Made by a program: the position numbers and the translations under genes. Positions 1-11,300 of a stretch of DNA of 64,000 nt are shown here, piece by piece (within the stretch, counting starts at the first letter, position 1; each line of letters opens with the position of its first letter). Below the pieces are notes generated by a model. The model searched no databases and was not told the origin of the DNA. It saw only the letters and a program-made list of their open reading frames with translations. Origin of the DNA: Platycnemis pennipes. Lineage: Eukaryota > Arthropoda > Insecta > Odonata > Platycnemididae. Location: positions 11,225,131 through 11,289,130 of the forward strand of contig OW121854.1 in the NCBI GenBank assembly GCA_933228895.1, given 5' to 3'.

Positions 1-43
1 GGGGGGGATGACCTTAGCTGAAAGAGAGTTGCATGGGTATGAA

Positions 44-811
44 TCAGCTAGGAAGGGGGATTTTAAGGAGGGGTGAGTGGGTAGGGAACATATAGTCATT
101 ACATAATCGTTCTTTATCCGGGCTATTCGCAATAACAAATTGTTCCAAAAAGTTCAATTTCAGCCCTTTGTTACACATATGTAAAATCTTGGGTTTAAAA
201 TCACTAAAATGGCCCATTTCACATAAATGTTTTGACAACCCAGATTTGTCGTCATGATTAATAAAACACTGTTTATGTTCCTTGATGCGAGTAGAAACCT
301 TTCTACCAGTTTGGCCAATGTATATCTTGTCACAGTCTTAGCACTTTAGCACATACACACCACTCCTGTCCAATTCATCAGTTCGATCTTTTGAATTAAA
401 CAAAAGTTTACCGATGGTCGTTGGATTGTAAACAGATAATCTCATAGTGTCTTTAGGAATTATCTTACATAGCTTGTATGTTATTTTATTAACAAACGGG
501 AGCACGCGCCATCTCCTAGGTCTAGTAAAGATAGCAGAAAGATTTGTTAACGTATTGATAGCGGTCTTTTTCTGTGCTCTGTCAAGGAGTTTTAAAATTA
601 AAGAATCGTCGAAACCATTTCGGTTAGCTAAAAGTTTGATAATGTCAAGCTCTTTATTAAAATTATCTTTTGTCATGGGGATGTTGAGCATTCTATTAAT
701 CCACGATCTAAAATCTGAGATTTTGTGCGTGAAGTGATGACATGAGTCCATAGGAATAGTGACGGTTGTGGGTGGGGAGGGCGTTAAGGGAATACTGGTC
801 AGGAAACCCAA
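44..811 (-). mobile_element. Penelope-like retroelement, 3' part with GIY-YIG domain (decayed)
   Basis: Reading the minus strand from about 811 down to 44 gives the end of a Penelope-like reverse transcriptase followed by its GIY-YIG endonuclease. Visible landmarks are TIPMDSCHHFTHK and NRMLNIPMTKDNFNKELDII (RT C-terminal part), KLLFNSKDRTDELDRSGVYV, then after a stop at about 337 the second half DCDKIYIGQTGRKV...RIKEHKQC. GVYVLKC and KIYIGQTGR are the GIY and YIG halves of the nuclease, which in these elements makes the nick that primes reverse transcription. The in-frame TAA between the two halves, and the absence of the RT catalytic core, show a 5'-truncated dead copy. It abuts the RTE-like fragment that starts near 812. 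Family assignment is firm; boundaries are approximate. Confidence 0.85.
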
Positions 812-1830
812 TTGCTAAGGTCAAGGACAGGATTCGTCGGAAGGAGGGAAGGCTCCTTCCCGAGACGACAGGCGCAGGTGAGAGTAGCCGATGGAGAATC
901 GGATTGGTCCACAATAGGGAGGGGAGTTAGGCAGGGCTGTCCGTTATCGCCGGTCCTTTTCAACATATACTCGGAGGAAATGGTGAGAGAGGCTTGGAAT
1001 GAGCAGGAGGCTGGAGTAAAGGTCGGGGAAATTGATAAAACCGGTGAGGTTTAGGATGACCAAGTGCTAGTCAGCCAGTCAGCCCGTGGCTTGCAAAAAA
1101 TGCTGGATGCGTTGCATGGACAGTGCGAAAGATGCGGGATGAAGATAAACCAGAAGAAAACGAAAGTAATGCTATTTTCAAGAACAAAAAGGGCCAGTAT
1201 AAAGATAAAAGTAGGAGGTCAGAAGCTAGAGCATGTAGAGCAATTTAGCTATCTTGGTACATAGTGTGTTGGAAGAAAAAGGGTATTGCAGCATTGAAGT
1301 GAGAAGGAGAATTGCATTGGCAAAAGAAACTTTTACTCGTAGGCGTGAACTAATGACAGGGGCATTGAGTAGGGAAGTGAAGAAAAGACTAGTGAAAAGT
1401 TTAATATGGAGCGTTGCACTATATGTGGCGGAAACGTGGGATTTGCGAAAAGAAGATGAAAATAGACTTACGGCTTTTGAAATTTGGGTGTGGAGAAGGA
1501 TGGAGAAAGTAAAGGTGGGTCGAAAGGAGAACGAACGATGAAGTGCTGGAAGTAGTAGGAGAGGAAAAAAGTTCGGAGATGAAATTAGGAGAGGGCAGAA
1601 GGTGTAGGTGGAAAAGGTAATAAAAGGGGATGGTGTTTTCAAAGAAGTGATTGAGGGAAGAGAGCGTTGGGTAAGCGGGGAAGAGGGAGGAGAAGAACTG
1701 GTAGCTTGGATGGAATGGTGGGTGGCAGGAAGTATGAGGGGCTGAAGAGGGAGATCGTGTGAAATTTATGGGGTGGGTTAGAATTAAATGTCCATTTGAA
1801 CCTACCTTCGCCGCTAGAATACTACTACTA
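812..1830 (+). mobile_element. RTE-like non-LTR retrotransposon fragment (RT C-terminal half)
   Basis: Three successive frames read RGVRQGCPLSPVLFNIYSEE (RT palm), a segment with DDQVLVSQSARGLQKMLDAL (degraded FADD box; the stop at 1054 falls at this motif), NQKKTKVMLFSRTKRA, then EKGYCSIEVRRRIALAKETF and WSVALYVAETWDLRKEDENR with WRRMEKVK. This is the standard C-terminal order of RTE/BovB-like and related endonuclease-type LINEs. Frame breaks near 1054 and 1260 make it non-functional, and the 5' two-thirds (endonuclease and fingers) are missing. The 3' end lies near 1830, where coding-like sequence fades into a TACTACTA-rich tail. It is distinct in sequence from the RTE-like copy at 4.2-6.3 kb, so two lineages are present. 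Confidence 0.8.
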
Positions 1831-2047
1831 ATAATTAAGAGTTAACTGTTGTACAATTGTAATGGATGTCAAAAATATCACGGTACTTGAGGTGCATGAG
1901 AAATTCGTAGAAGGGAAAGGATGTCCGTTAGCTTTAAAGGCAAATGCACTCTGGAATGCTAAATTGTATCTATAAAGGTAAGTAAATTTACTATAGGAAA
2001 TAAATTTATTATTAATTCAAAATACTTTCATTTATTCCAGAGGTTGA

Positions 2048-3001
2048 ATGAATATTAATTTCCACAATATCAGGCGTCCCGAAAAAAAAACTGAGGCAAA
2101 CTTACCAGCTGAAGCTAAAAAGCTTCTCGCCCTGCAGGCACGTAGCCAGAAATTTGCTTTGGGGAGCGGGGCTAAGTCTAGTGTAGCATTGCTAGAAAAA
2201 AATCAGCCTTGCCCGTTCGGTGCCGACATGTTGAAAATCTCTTCCCTTAATTTTCAGTGCTTGGTATTTACTTTCACAGTGCCCAACCCTATATCTGCTC
2301 ACTGGTAAAGTTCACTGCTTCCTTGCTATGAAGCAGTTAATTTGACCGGCCCCAGAACAGAAGTTCAATGCTGACATACATATCAGATTGAAAAGAACAA
2401 TTTTGTTTTTATTTTCTTTAAATTTTTAGGTGAAATAAATATTTTTATGTAAAATAATTTTTTATATTCTACGAAATTTAGAAATTAAACTAGGGGGTTG
2501 CGTGCTGTTGCCCAAACTATTTCCTATGAAATAAGTCTTGCTTTAATTTTAATATCTTTCATTTTTTAACCACATACATGTATCAAACTAAGTGATCACG
2601 TTTCAAGACGCTTAACACTTGAATTACACGCAGTGCATTCCGGATTATCCCTCCAGGTAAAATCAGAACGACAAAATTATTGGGAAAAAATTTCGGGGGG
2701 GCTGAAACCCCAGAAGCCCCACCCCTCCCCCAGCTACGTGCCTGTCACCATGGCTAATACGCATAGCGACAAAGAATATGATGTGGTGATGTCGAAAGAA
2801 GACTTCCATTGCATTAAATTGATTAGGTATGCCAAAGTAAAAGAATGCAAATGTGAAAACCACAAATTTATCTTTTTCCCCAATTATTCCAGCAGTTATA
2901 TATTGCTCGTATTATTCAGCCTAATTATCTTAAGCCATATTGCAGTTTTCCATTATCTTAAATCAGCCAATGCGCAGGCCGGTAACTGCAGCAGACCATG
3001 A
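2048..3001 (+). pseudogene. Small unidentified ORF split by a MITE
   Basis: An ATG at 2048 opens 29 codons (MNINFHNIRRPEK...KKLLAL) that stop being meaningful at 2134. The frame resumes at 2753 as ANTHSDKEYDVVMSKEDF and runs to a stop at 3001. Removing the MITE at 2135-2744 together with one 8-bp target copy joins the halves in frame, giving about 111 residues. The second half has one clear hydrophobic segment (SSSYILLVLFSLIILSHIAV), so a single-pass membrane protein is possible. Its last residues come from SINE sequence. A splice-like acceptor (TTATTCCAG at about 2032-2040) precedes the ATG. I do not recognise the family. It may be a fragment of a host gene or of another repeat. Confidence 0.3.
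2135..2744. mobile_element. hAT-like MITE, 610 bp, 8-bp target duplication
   Basis: Both ends start with the inverted repeat CAGGCACGTAGC. The flanks are TCGCCCTG (2127-2134) and TCACCATG (2745-2752), which match at 6 of 8 positions, as expected for an aged 8-bp hAT target duplication. G-rich runs next to each terminus (GGGGAGCGGGG on the left, CCCCCCCG read in reverse on the right) match a family seen repeatedly between 3.2 and 7.4 kb. There is no transposase, so it is non-autonomous. Confidence 0.65.
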
Positions 3002-3180
3002 AGGTCGCGGGTCGAATCCTGTCGATGACAGGATCGAAGCATTACATATGGATCTCGAAGTTTGTACTATGCATTTATTGATTTTGTAAATGTTACTGGT
3101 TGTGAAGGATTAAAAAGAGAGGATTTACGTTGATATGAAGAAGTTGGCTGATATAAGAATCGAGTGGAGGGCTGCGTCAA
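2965..3180 (+). mobile_element. tRNA-derived SINE with LINE-like tail
   Basis: The head has an A-box-like GCGCAGGCCGGTAACTGC and a B-box GGTCGAATCC about 35 bp further on, the spacing of an internal RNA polymerase III promoter. The tail (ATATGAAGAAGTTGGCTGAT...GTGGAGGGCTGCGTCAAACC, 3137-3174) is shared with a second copy at about 51995-52042, suggesting a tail borrowed from a partner LINE. The tRNA-like part does not fold as an intact tRNA. Confidence 0.5.
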
Positions 3181-4122
3181 ACCAAGGCCGTCTAGACATA
3201 CATAGCAGCAAAGGCGTATCTAGAAGCGTCTGAAGGGGGGGGGGTCACCCCGGGCCATGGAATACCCCCCAGTAAACGGAGGGTCCAGGGTTTTTAAAAT
3301 ATACATCTTAAAATGACGTTTTAAAGGTGTTCTGAGCCTTTAATTTCCCTTAGTAATTGCATGTTTTGAATCAAAGTTTTTAAAAATTGTTTTTAAATTA
3401 AGCCACAAAATTGCGAGGTTTTAGGCCTTGTGAGGGTAACTTTGTTCTTTTTTATATTCGAGAAAAACCTGCTATAACTTGAGCTATTAGTGAAAAACGA
3501 GGATATTTATAACCACTTTTTATGTTATTCGTATTACAATCTTATGAGCAATGGTAGTTCAAATAGGCTTGGGAAAACATTAATTTTTATAAATATAATA
3601 CATTTATATGTGGTACACACTTCAGATGAAAATCATAATTATAGAAGTCTAATTACAAACTAATTTGAACTATGCTCTTTTTAATGAATAAAAATTTATA
3701 TTTAAGTTTTTAAATTTAATAGGACTTTGTTTGAAAGGAAACTCTATATTGTACAACATTTTCAGAATCTTAGTAGCATACCTATTAAGTAGGCCTAAGT
3801 AATGATTAAAAAAAAATATTAAGGAGAATAATACCAAGTACAAACAGCAAACTAACTTGAAGGAAGAGTGCTTATCAAGTGGCCAGATAGAAGCCCCTTC
3901 ACTCTACTTTTCGATTACTTTGTACTCATTTGTGGTGCGACCGTCCAATTCAAGTAGGAAACATGTACAAGATTCTGTTCACAGCTTTGCGAGTTATAAG
4001 ACATGTGAGCCTCGGCATTCTCCGAGTAGTAGTCAAGGAACGACGACCGAATGGTTTTCATTGCTTGGAAATTTTCTCTCTCATTGATTATAGAAAAAGT
4101 TCCAACGAAAAGATTATACGGA
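3181..4122. other. AT-rich stretch without recognised gene
   Basis: It contains one G-run MITE end (3219-3260, AAGGCGTATCTAGAAGCG followed by eleven or more G) and otherwise unremarkable AT-rich sequence. Short ORFs on both strands show no domain. Confidence 0.5.
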
Positions 4123-6432
4123 CAGTGGCGTAGGTAAGTTTTGGATCTAGGGGGCGCCGAGGGGAGATTGTGGGGGGGGGGGGGCAAAATTTCCATTTAA
4201 TCTTCATCATTCTTCTGTAGCACCACATTTCGAATGCTTCTACCCTTTCCTTCTCCGCTGCTGTCATCGTCCATGCCTCACTGCCGTAAAGAAACATTCT
4301 CCAGATGTATGTTCTGATGAATTTTTCCTTACTTCTATGCTTGTATTTCCAGCTGTAAGTAGATTCTTCTTTTTATAGAATTCCCTCTTTGCCTCGGCTA
4401 TTCTAGAATAGCTAGTAGCTCAGTAGCTACTATTTATTTCTTGCTTCGTCCATCGTTGGGTACTCGGCTTCCTAGGTAGCAGAACTCTTTCACCTCTTCA
4501 AGTTTTTATTTTCCTAGTTTGGCATTGGTTTTGGCTGTTCTTTCTTGGTGCACACCAATATCTTAGTCTTCTTCTCATTTACCTTCAGCTGATATCTGGC
4601 CATTATCCTTTCCATGGTTACTATAATCTCGTTCAGATCCCTCTCTGTCTCTGTTATGAGTGCTATGTCATCAGCGAATCGCAGCATGCTAATTTTTTCT
4701 ACATGGATAGTCACCCCAGAAGACTTCTCTTTGATTTCATTGATGGCTCTCTCGATGTAAACATTAAAAATTACGGGAGACAGTGCGCAGCCTTGTCTCA
4801 CTCCTTTCCTTATTCTTGCCTCTTCACAGCTGGGTCCAGATTTAATCACAGCAACTTGGTTTTTGTACAGACTGTGTATAATTCTTCGGTCATTGTAGGA
4901 CACTCCAATTCCCTTCAGAATTCCAAGCATTGAATCCCAATCCACGTTGTCAAAGGCCTTCTCTAAATCCACAAATGCAATGAACATCGGCTGGTTCTTC
5001 TCCACTCTCTTCTCTATGAGCAGTCTAAGTGCCAATATTGCTTCCCTTGTATCCTTACTTTTTCTGAATCCAAATTGATCTTCATCCAGGAACTCCTCTG
5101 CTTTTCGTTCTATTCTTCAGTAGATGACCCTGGTCAATATCTTCGATGGATGTGTTGTCAGGCTTATAGTCCTAAAAATTTCCCATTTCTCCGCTCTCTT
5201 CTTTTTGGGAATAGGAATTAATATGTTTTTCTTGAAGTCCCTTGGAATTTCTCCTGTTGAGTACATGTCGCAGATGGTTTTGTAAAGATGAGTTAACGTC
5301 TTCCCTCCTGCATTTTTAATTAGTTCCGCAGGAACATAATCAATACCAGAAGCCTTATTCATCCGAAGATCCCTTACTGCTGCGTCGAATTCCAATCTTA
5401 ATAGTGATGCTCCCATATCATAATTTTCCGCTTCGCTTTCCTCTTCGATAGCTTTTGCGCTGAGATTGTTTCCGTTATATAAATCTTCCAGATATTCTTT
5501 CCATCTTGTCTTTGTCTTCCTTTTCAATCAGAATTTCTCCATTCTTGTCCCTCATGGTATTGCTCCGTTCCTTGAAGTTGAAGCAAAGCTGCCCTTCTTC
5601 AGTATTTGCATTCTTGTACTTTTTTCTTTCTTCATTCAAGTCTAAGACTGCCTTCATGATTCATGGCTTCTTCTTGGTAACTTTTCTTCTTCCAAGAACT
5701 TCTTTTGCGGCTTTCTGTAGTCCGCATTTAATGTTTTCCCTACGCTCTTCAACTGGTTTCTCAATCAGGTCCTCTCCTATGTAGTTTCCTACTGCTTTCT
5801 GAAATGCCAGCTGGTGTTTAGTCTCTTCAGTTTGTCTACTTACCAAATGTTCTTTACTATTTTCTTCAACTTCTTGAATTTTAGATGGCATTTAATCATC
5901 ACTAAATCATGGCCTCTGTCGATGTCTGCACCCGGGTAGCTTTTGCAGTCCTTCGCCTGATTCCTGAACCTCTGCTTCACTAAAATGTAGTCTATTTGAA
6001 ATCTTACGCTGTCTCCTGGCATCCTCCACGTGTATCTTCTGCGGTTGTGATTTTTAAACTGTGTTGGCGACCACTAACTTATGTTGTGTGCAGAACTCCA
6101 TCAGTCTTTCTTTTCTTTCATTTCGGTTTCCCAATCCGTATATCCCAGTTATTCTTCCATCTTGACCTTCTCCGACGACAGCGTTCCAATCTCCTAAAAT
6201 AATCAATTTTCATTCTCCTCTTACCTGTTTTATAAGTTCCGCGATATCTTTGTTGACGTCTTCCACTTCTTTGTCTTCGTAGTCCGTCGTAGAATTTCTT
6301 GTTGATAATTATGTTATGGCATTGATTCACGTACGTATTTGGGACTTTAGAATTGAAACATTCACGGGCTTATGGGGCGCCAGAACACAGGGGGGGGGGC
6401 GAATATCTCTGGCTACGATACTGCGGATACTG
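4123..6432. mobile_element. CAGTGGCGTAG-type inverted arms around the RTE fragment
   Basis: The left arm begins CAGTGGCGTAGGTAAG and runs into a 14-G tract. The right arm, read in reverse, carries CAGTATCGTAGCCAGAG and a run of C. The outer flanks TATACGGA (4115-4122) and CATACGGA (6433-6440) match at 7 of 8 positions. This suggests one hAT-like element that carries an internal RTE segment, or an RTE copy trimmed inside a MITE. The right terminus contains a short GATACTGCG duplication, so its exact end is uncertain. Confidence 0.4.
4200..6330 (-). mobile_element. RTE-like non-LTR retrotransposon, internal portion
   Basis: On the minus strand, in element order: endonuclease C-terminal region (IDYILVKQRF and SYPGADIDRGHDLVMIKCHL, 5840-6022, with frame breaks upstream at 6118-6330); linker (5475-5890); reverse transcriptase with FVDLEKAFDNVDW, RKGVRQGCALSPVIFNVYIE, LRFADDIALI and QLKVNEKKTKILVCT (4514-5527, broken near 5117 and 5036); and the C-terminal block YGSEAWTMTAAEKERVEAFE with WCYRRMMKIKW (about 4200-4297). 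The element copies itself by target-primed reverse transcription. It is dead: stops and frameshifts separate the parts, and both its true 5' and 3' ends are missing. It is bracketed by inverted CAGTGGCGTAG-type arms (4123 and 6432). Confidence 0.85.
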
Positions 6433-7138
6433 CATACGGAAATACACATCCCGTAACACTTGAATGTGTTTCCGCAACCAGCCTCTCCAGCTTTGCGACG
6501 CCTCTGCTCTAGTACCTATAAGGAGCTCGCTCTTCGCCTTGCTTTTGAGACTATAGCTACAGAGGATCGGCCAGCTATACTATTATACCTACTGACTCTA
6601 AAGTTATTCTACGGTCTATTCTCTCGGCGTTTGAGTAAATAAGGTAGGGGAGGGTATAAAAGTACCGTACACGAAAGTCTAGGCGATGTAGAGGTCCACG
6701 ACGAATACGACACCGCCGCCGGGTTGGAAGAGGGTCGGCCGCCACCGGCGACGACAACGCATTCGGCGTTCACGTCTACGCAGTACACCACTACTGAATT
6801 ATGCAATGGACTCATCTTTTCGCAAAAATTACTCATCCAAGTCCTGTGCTGTATGCCTGTCTACTGACTCGCAACGTGGAAGCCTAGTAAAGTTTATGGA
6901 GCGTGTAAAATCGAAGTGTATGCAGTAGTTTGGTAGTTGTCTTATTTGTTGTTATGGCCTAACAAAAGATATAAAAAAACTTATAAACTAAAATTTGTGA
7001 TATAATTGCACCATTAGCATGTGTTAAACACATATTTTTACGTTTTGTTTATCAATGGGGGGTTACAACCGCCAACCCCCCCCACTGGATATGCCTATGC
7101 ACATCAGTCAAAAGGTAATTTTAAACGGTACCGCAAAG

Positions 7139-7383
7139 CAGTGGCAAAGCCAGGATGTTCTCCAGGGGAGGGGGGCAAAAATAAGTTAACGTTCCATAAC
7201 ACAAGTTTGTTTTTGCCCCTTCATGAAAAATGTTAAGTTTTCATAAAACAATTTGTATTTATTATATTTCTCCCTATTGTTGAATTTCAACGGGCACTTT
7301 CAGCTAGCTGACCTTTAATTTTTCATTTGACTAATGATCGTCAGGGGGGGGGGGGCGAGCGCCCCACCGTGGCTACGCCCATG
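7139..7383. mobile_element. Probable G-rich MITE, 245 bp
   Basis: The left end CAGTGGCAAAGCCAGG and the right end, read in reverse, CATGGGCGTAGCCACGG are imperfect inverted repeats, each followed inward by a long G or C tract. No convincing target duplication is left (4 of 8 positions). A further lone right-type end lies at about 7055-7105. Confidence 0.4.
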
Positions 7384-8368
7384 CGTGTAAGTAGGTACAT
7401 TTTTTTGTACAAACGCTTGTGAAAAATTGTGGGAACTCTTGTGCGAATGACTGAACGGAAAATATAATCTGTTCTAATTCCATTCAGACAAACCTACAAT
7501 TTCGTTCTGTTTCATACATGCGTTTGTACAATATCATGTACCGTGTAAAGCGGCCTAAACCATTCCTAGGATTGTTGACCGATAATGGTGATGAAATGTT
7601 ACGGAGTGATAGATTACAAATAGTTGTGGTTTCTTTTTACCCCGTCAAGTACTTCGGTAGAATATATGGAAGTTGCTTAAATAGTAACATCTCTTTAAAA
7701 TGGTGACATGTAGAGATACAGCAAAAAAAGCTATAAACCTGTTTTAGAAGGTCACAAACATTAGTTGGAATCAACCATTTTACTTATGTATGTTGATGTA
7801 ACGACGGTATTAATTTTGGCCAGCTTTTATTTTCCTTTGTGACCACTCTGCATTGGTTCTATCTATGGTTCTATATAAAAAAATCATATATGCGCCGTTT
7901 TACCAAGAGGATATCTTGCCAAATTACGCGCTTATTTTAGTGTTGGTAACGGCGATAGGGTTTTTGCGCCTCGGGATCGTGTGGCCAAGTGAGACGTACT
8001 TCATGGTATCAAATCATTACGAACTACATTTTGCTACCCTCTCGCAATATTATCAAAATATTCAACCGATTAGTGAAAATGTTTCCATAATTATTACTGG
8101 TTAACGTTACATTCGAACCTTTTTGGCTCATCCGCTCCTATCCAATCCTATCAAAATTTTCAGTTGTGGCCACCCCGACGCTTGTTTTGCTTGATGCTGC
8201 TGTCTGCTTGTTTCGCACGTGGGATGTTCGTTTCTTGTTAAACGTATTGATTCACGAAGTGCGAAGAGTTGCAATGTTTTTACGGTATTTACTGCAGACC
8301 GTTACGAAGAGTCGGGAAAATACAATTCAGCCATAACTTATGAACCGCTTGATTATCAAGTGGAAAAT
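7384..8368. promoter_or_regulatory. Upstream region and 5' UTR of Cep97
   Basis: This stretch must hold the promoter and 5' untranslated region of the gene starting at 8369, but I see no clear TATA box or other core promoter element that fixes the transcription start. The Cep97 reading frame is open upstream of the ATG to about 8216 without another in-frame ATG, so the residues preceding MAE are taken as untranslated. Confidence 0.35.
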
Positions 8369-8378
8369 ATGGCTGAGG
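8369..8378 (+). CDS. Cep97: Cep97 exon 1 (start codon)
   Basis: ATG GCT GAG G, then a GTAAGC donor. It is the only ATG in frame before the acceptor TTTTTGCAG of exon 2, and the split codon gives [17 protein letters not shown], a fitting N-terminus just ahead of the first repeat. Exon phase 1. Confidence 0.75.
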
Positions 8379-11300
8379 GTAAGCTTGTACACGCCCATTT
8401 CTTTCGTCGTCGAAATTAAGCCTAATGTTGTAATTTAACCGTTGTTATTTTTGCAGAAGAAGTTCCCGATAAAATAGATTTGTCAGGAAAGGGCCTAAAG
8501 AAGTTGGATAAGGCCGTTGGAGTCCAGAACCAAGCTACTGTTTTAATTTTAGATGATAATGAATTACAAAGGTTGGATAATGTTGGAACGTACTCTAGCT
8601 TGCAAAGGGTAAGCTTCATGATTCATTTTAGCGGTATAATGAATTATACCCGATATGAATATTCTTGGTAATCTTGATTGTTCTAAACCCGCTTCAATCA
8701 ATATTTTTTATTTATCTTTTTCATGCGTGTTTATCGAGCTCGTTATTCCTTTTCATGTAGCTATCAGCTGTCCGAAACCAGCTGGTCCGAATGTACGGAG
8801 TGTCAAAGCTATTGAATTTGACGTCTCTTAATTTAGCTCATAATAATTTAGTTGGAATTGAAGGCCTCAAGGAATTAATAAATTTACGATGGTTGTGCCT
8901 CGCTGGAAATAACGTGAAGGTAATATAATTTCATTGGGCAATTAATTGCCTTATTTCTCAACATTTACATTCAACCTTCAACATTCTGTACTCACATTTC
9001 AGGCAATCGACCATTTAAATACTAATATTAATTTGGAGCATCTGGACTTGTCGGAAAATAACATAGGATGTATATCAGATCTCTCTCACTTGCAAAACCT
9101 GAAGGTAAATAAACCAGTAGACGCAATGAGTATACACAGAAGAACATTTATTTTAAACCTTCTATGCTTGTTGAAGTCAATATCCTACGTTTAAGCCCGA
9201 GAATAGATTTAACTAGTAATACGAATTTTATTGCTTGATATTAGGAGTTGCTGCTTCATGGCAATCGAATATCCGGACTGCAGTTTTGCCAGCGATATCT
9301 ACCCATGTCTCTTGAATCCCTCTCGTTGGCTGACAACCGTATTGCCGATTTGAATGAAGTATGCCATGTATCGCATTTGCCAGTTCTTCGCGAATTCACT
9401 GTTGCTGGTAATCCGTGTGTGGCAGCCGCTGCCGCCGTAGCATCACACCCTCACACCCCTGGGCAGTGCGTGTATCCTTAGAATTTAGTGCTGGGGAAAC
9501 TGTTTTAGTTGTAGTCCTACTAATTCCCCTTCACATAGAGTTTAGTTTGTAAAGTTCATAGTTAGTAGTAAATATGTTACGCTTACAAATCCAGTTGCTT
9601 ATTGAGTGAATGATTGTGTGAGCTAAAATAGTGATGGTCGAATAGTGTGGAAATCGTACTTATCTCATAGCCTCCCAAAACCCCACACAAATGCCCTTAT
9701 TCTCAATAAATGTCTCGGTTGCAGTACTATATTAATACTGATTTAGTCATATGTTATCAATAATGTGTCTCTCTCTTGTTGGAATCCACTTCTTCTAGTT
9801 ATTTTTATGGCATGGGTTTGAGCATATTGGAGTGGAGAATTTGGGAAAAAATATTGTAAATTTTGTTCCAAGGAATATGTAGTTTTTATGAAGTATGCAT
9901 ACAAAACAACATACTTACATGCATGAAACAATGCATCAAGTCAGTCTCACAAATGTTTTGCTGTCAAATATTGCTTGGAGTTCAGTGGTAGAAAATGAGA
10001 TATTAAGAAAGAAAAAGATACAGTAAAACCTCTCTAAGGCGGCCACTGCCGGTTCCAGAAAAAAGTGGCCGTTTGGAGGGGTGACCGCTAAATAGGGGCT
10101 TTCAGGATAAAATACTTACATATGTATGTTAATTTCTAAAATTATTGCATTTAAGTTTATTTTTAATAAAATTTTATTTCATATTCAGCTAACAAATATG
10201 GTTTATAATTACTTTTTTAAAAAACCTGTCAAAGTACTTTGTTTCAATTGGCTACATTTTCTTTTAATTAATGCATTTTCTAGACAATTTTGGAGATTTT
10301 CATAGGACTCCATTGAATTTTCATTGAAATCCTTGTCAATTTTTTGGAAGAATGATTTTAATTTTAATAGTGAATCTAATCCTTCCTTTACGCTCATCTC
10401 AGTGATATTTTCATTTTCCACTTCTTCCTCTTCACTATCTCATATGTCTGCATCTAATAAAGAAAGAAACAGCTTGTTATGAATGATCTCTTGGTTGGAT
10501 GAAATTCGTAAGACTTCGAAAGAAAAATGTACAACCCTTACCTATGCCACCAATGCGAGACTCCCAATTTCCATCCAAGTCATCGTAGCACTCTACATTC
10601 GCCTCTTCTGTGGTATCGTATGATATTCGTGCAGTCGACGCCAACATTTGGAGCTCCTGGTGCAGCGCATTGTTGCCATCAGAGCTGCAGGGAATTTCCT
10701 CTTCACAGTTTTCACCTGCTATTATTCCACAAGAAACGAAGCACTTCCTGATGGTTTCCTTCTCGACTTCTTTCCATGCCGATTTTGACCATGACACAGC
10801 CTCTCCCACATTGATTTTTTTGGTGAGATCACTAACACATGAAGCGTCGTCCATCATTGCCAGTAGGCTGCGTAGAACCTTTCGCCGGTATCTCAGTTTA
10901 AAAGATTGAATAATCCCCTGATCTAGGGGTTGAAGGCGAGCTGTTGTGTTTGGCGGTAAAAACTGAAGTTTCACATTCGAAAGATGTATTTTTGGATGAC
11001 AAGGGGCGTTATCTAAAAATAAAATAACCTTTCTTCCTTGTTGTATCATCTTTTTATTAAAGGCACGTAACCATTCTTCATAAATTGCAGAAGTCATCCA
11101 CGATTTACTATTTGCACACCACTTCACGCCAAGAAGATCCATGTTAACGTTTTTAAAGCACCGTGGCCTAAGTGCTCTTCCAATCACTAATAGGGGCTCC
11201 TTTTCTCCAACCAGGGTGGCTACTGAGACCCATTTTTTAAATTCCCTGACTATTCCCTGACTTTTCCCTGACGGACTCACAAATTTCCCTGACCGATCTC

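Noticed and set aside
8216..8368. Longer Cep97 N-terminus starting near 8219
   Set aside because: The first triplet there is GTG; the only ATG in frame is at 8369, and the extra residues have no LRR character.
9466..9481. Cep97 ending at the stop at 9481
   Set aside because: The cap and signature exons at 16839 and 21131 follow in correct phase, so the stop lies in the intron.
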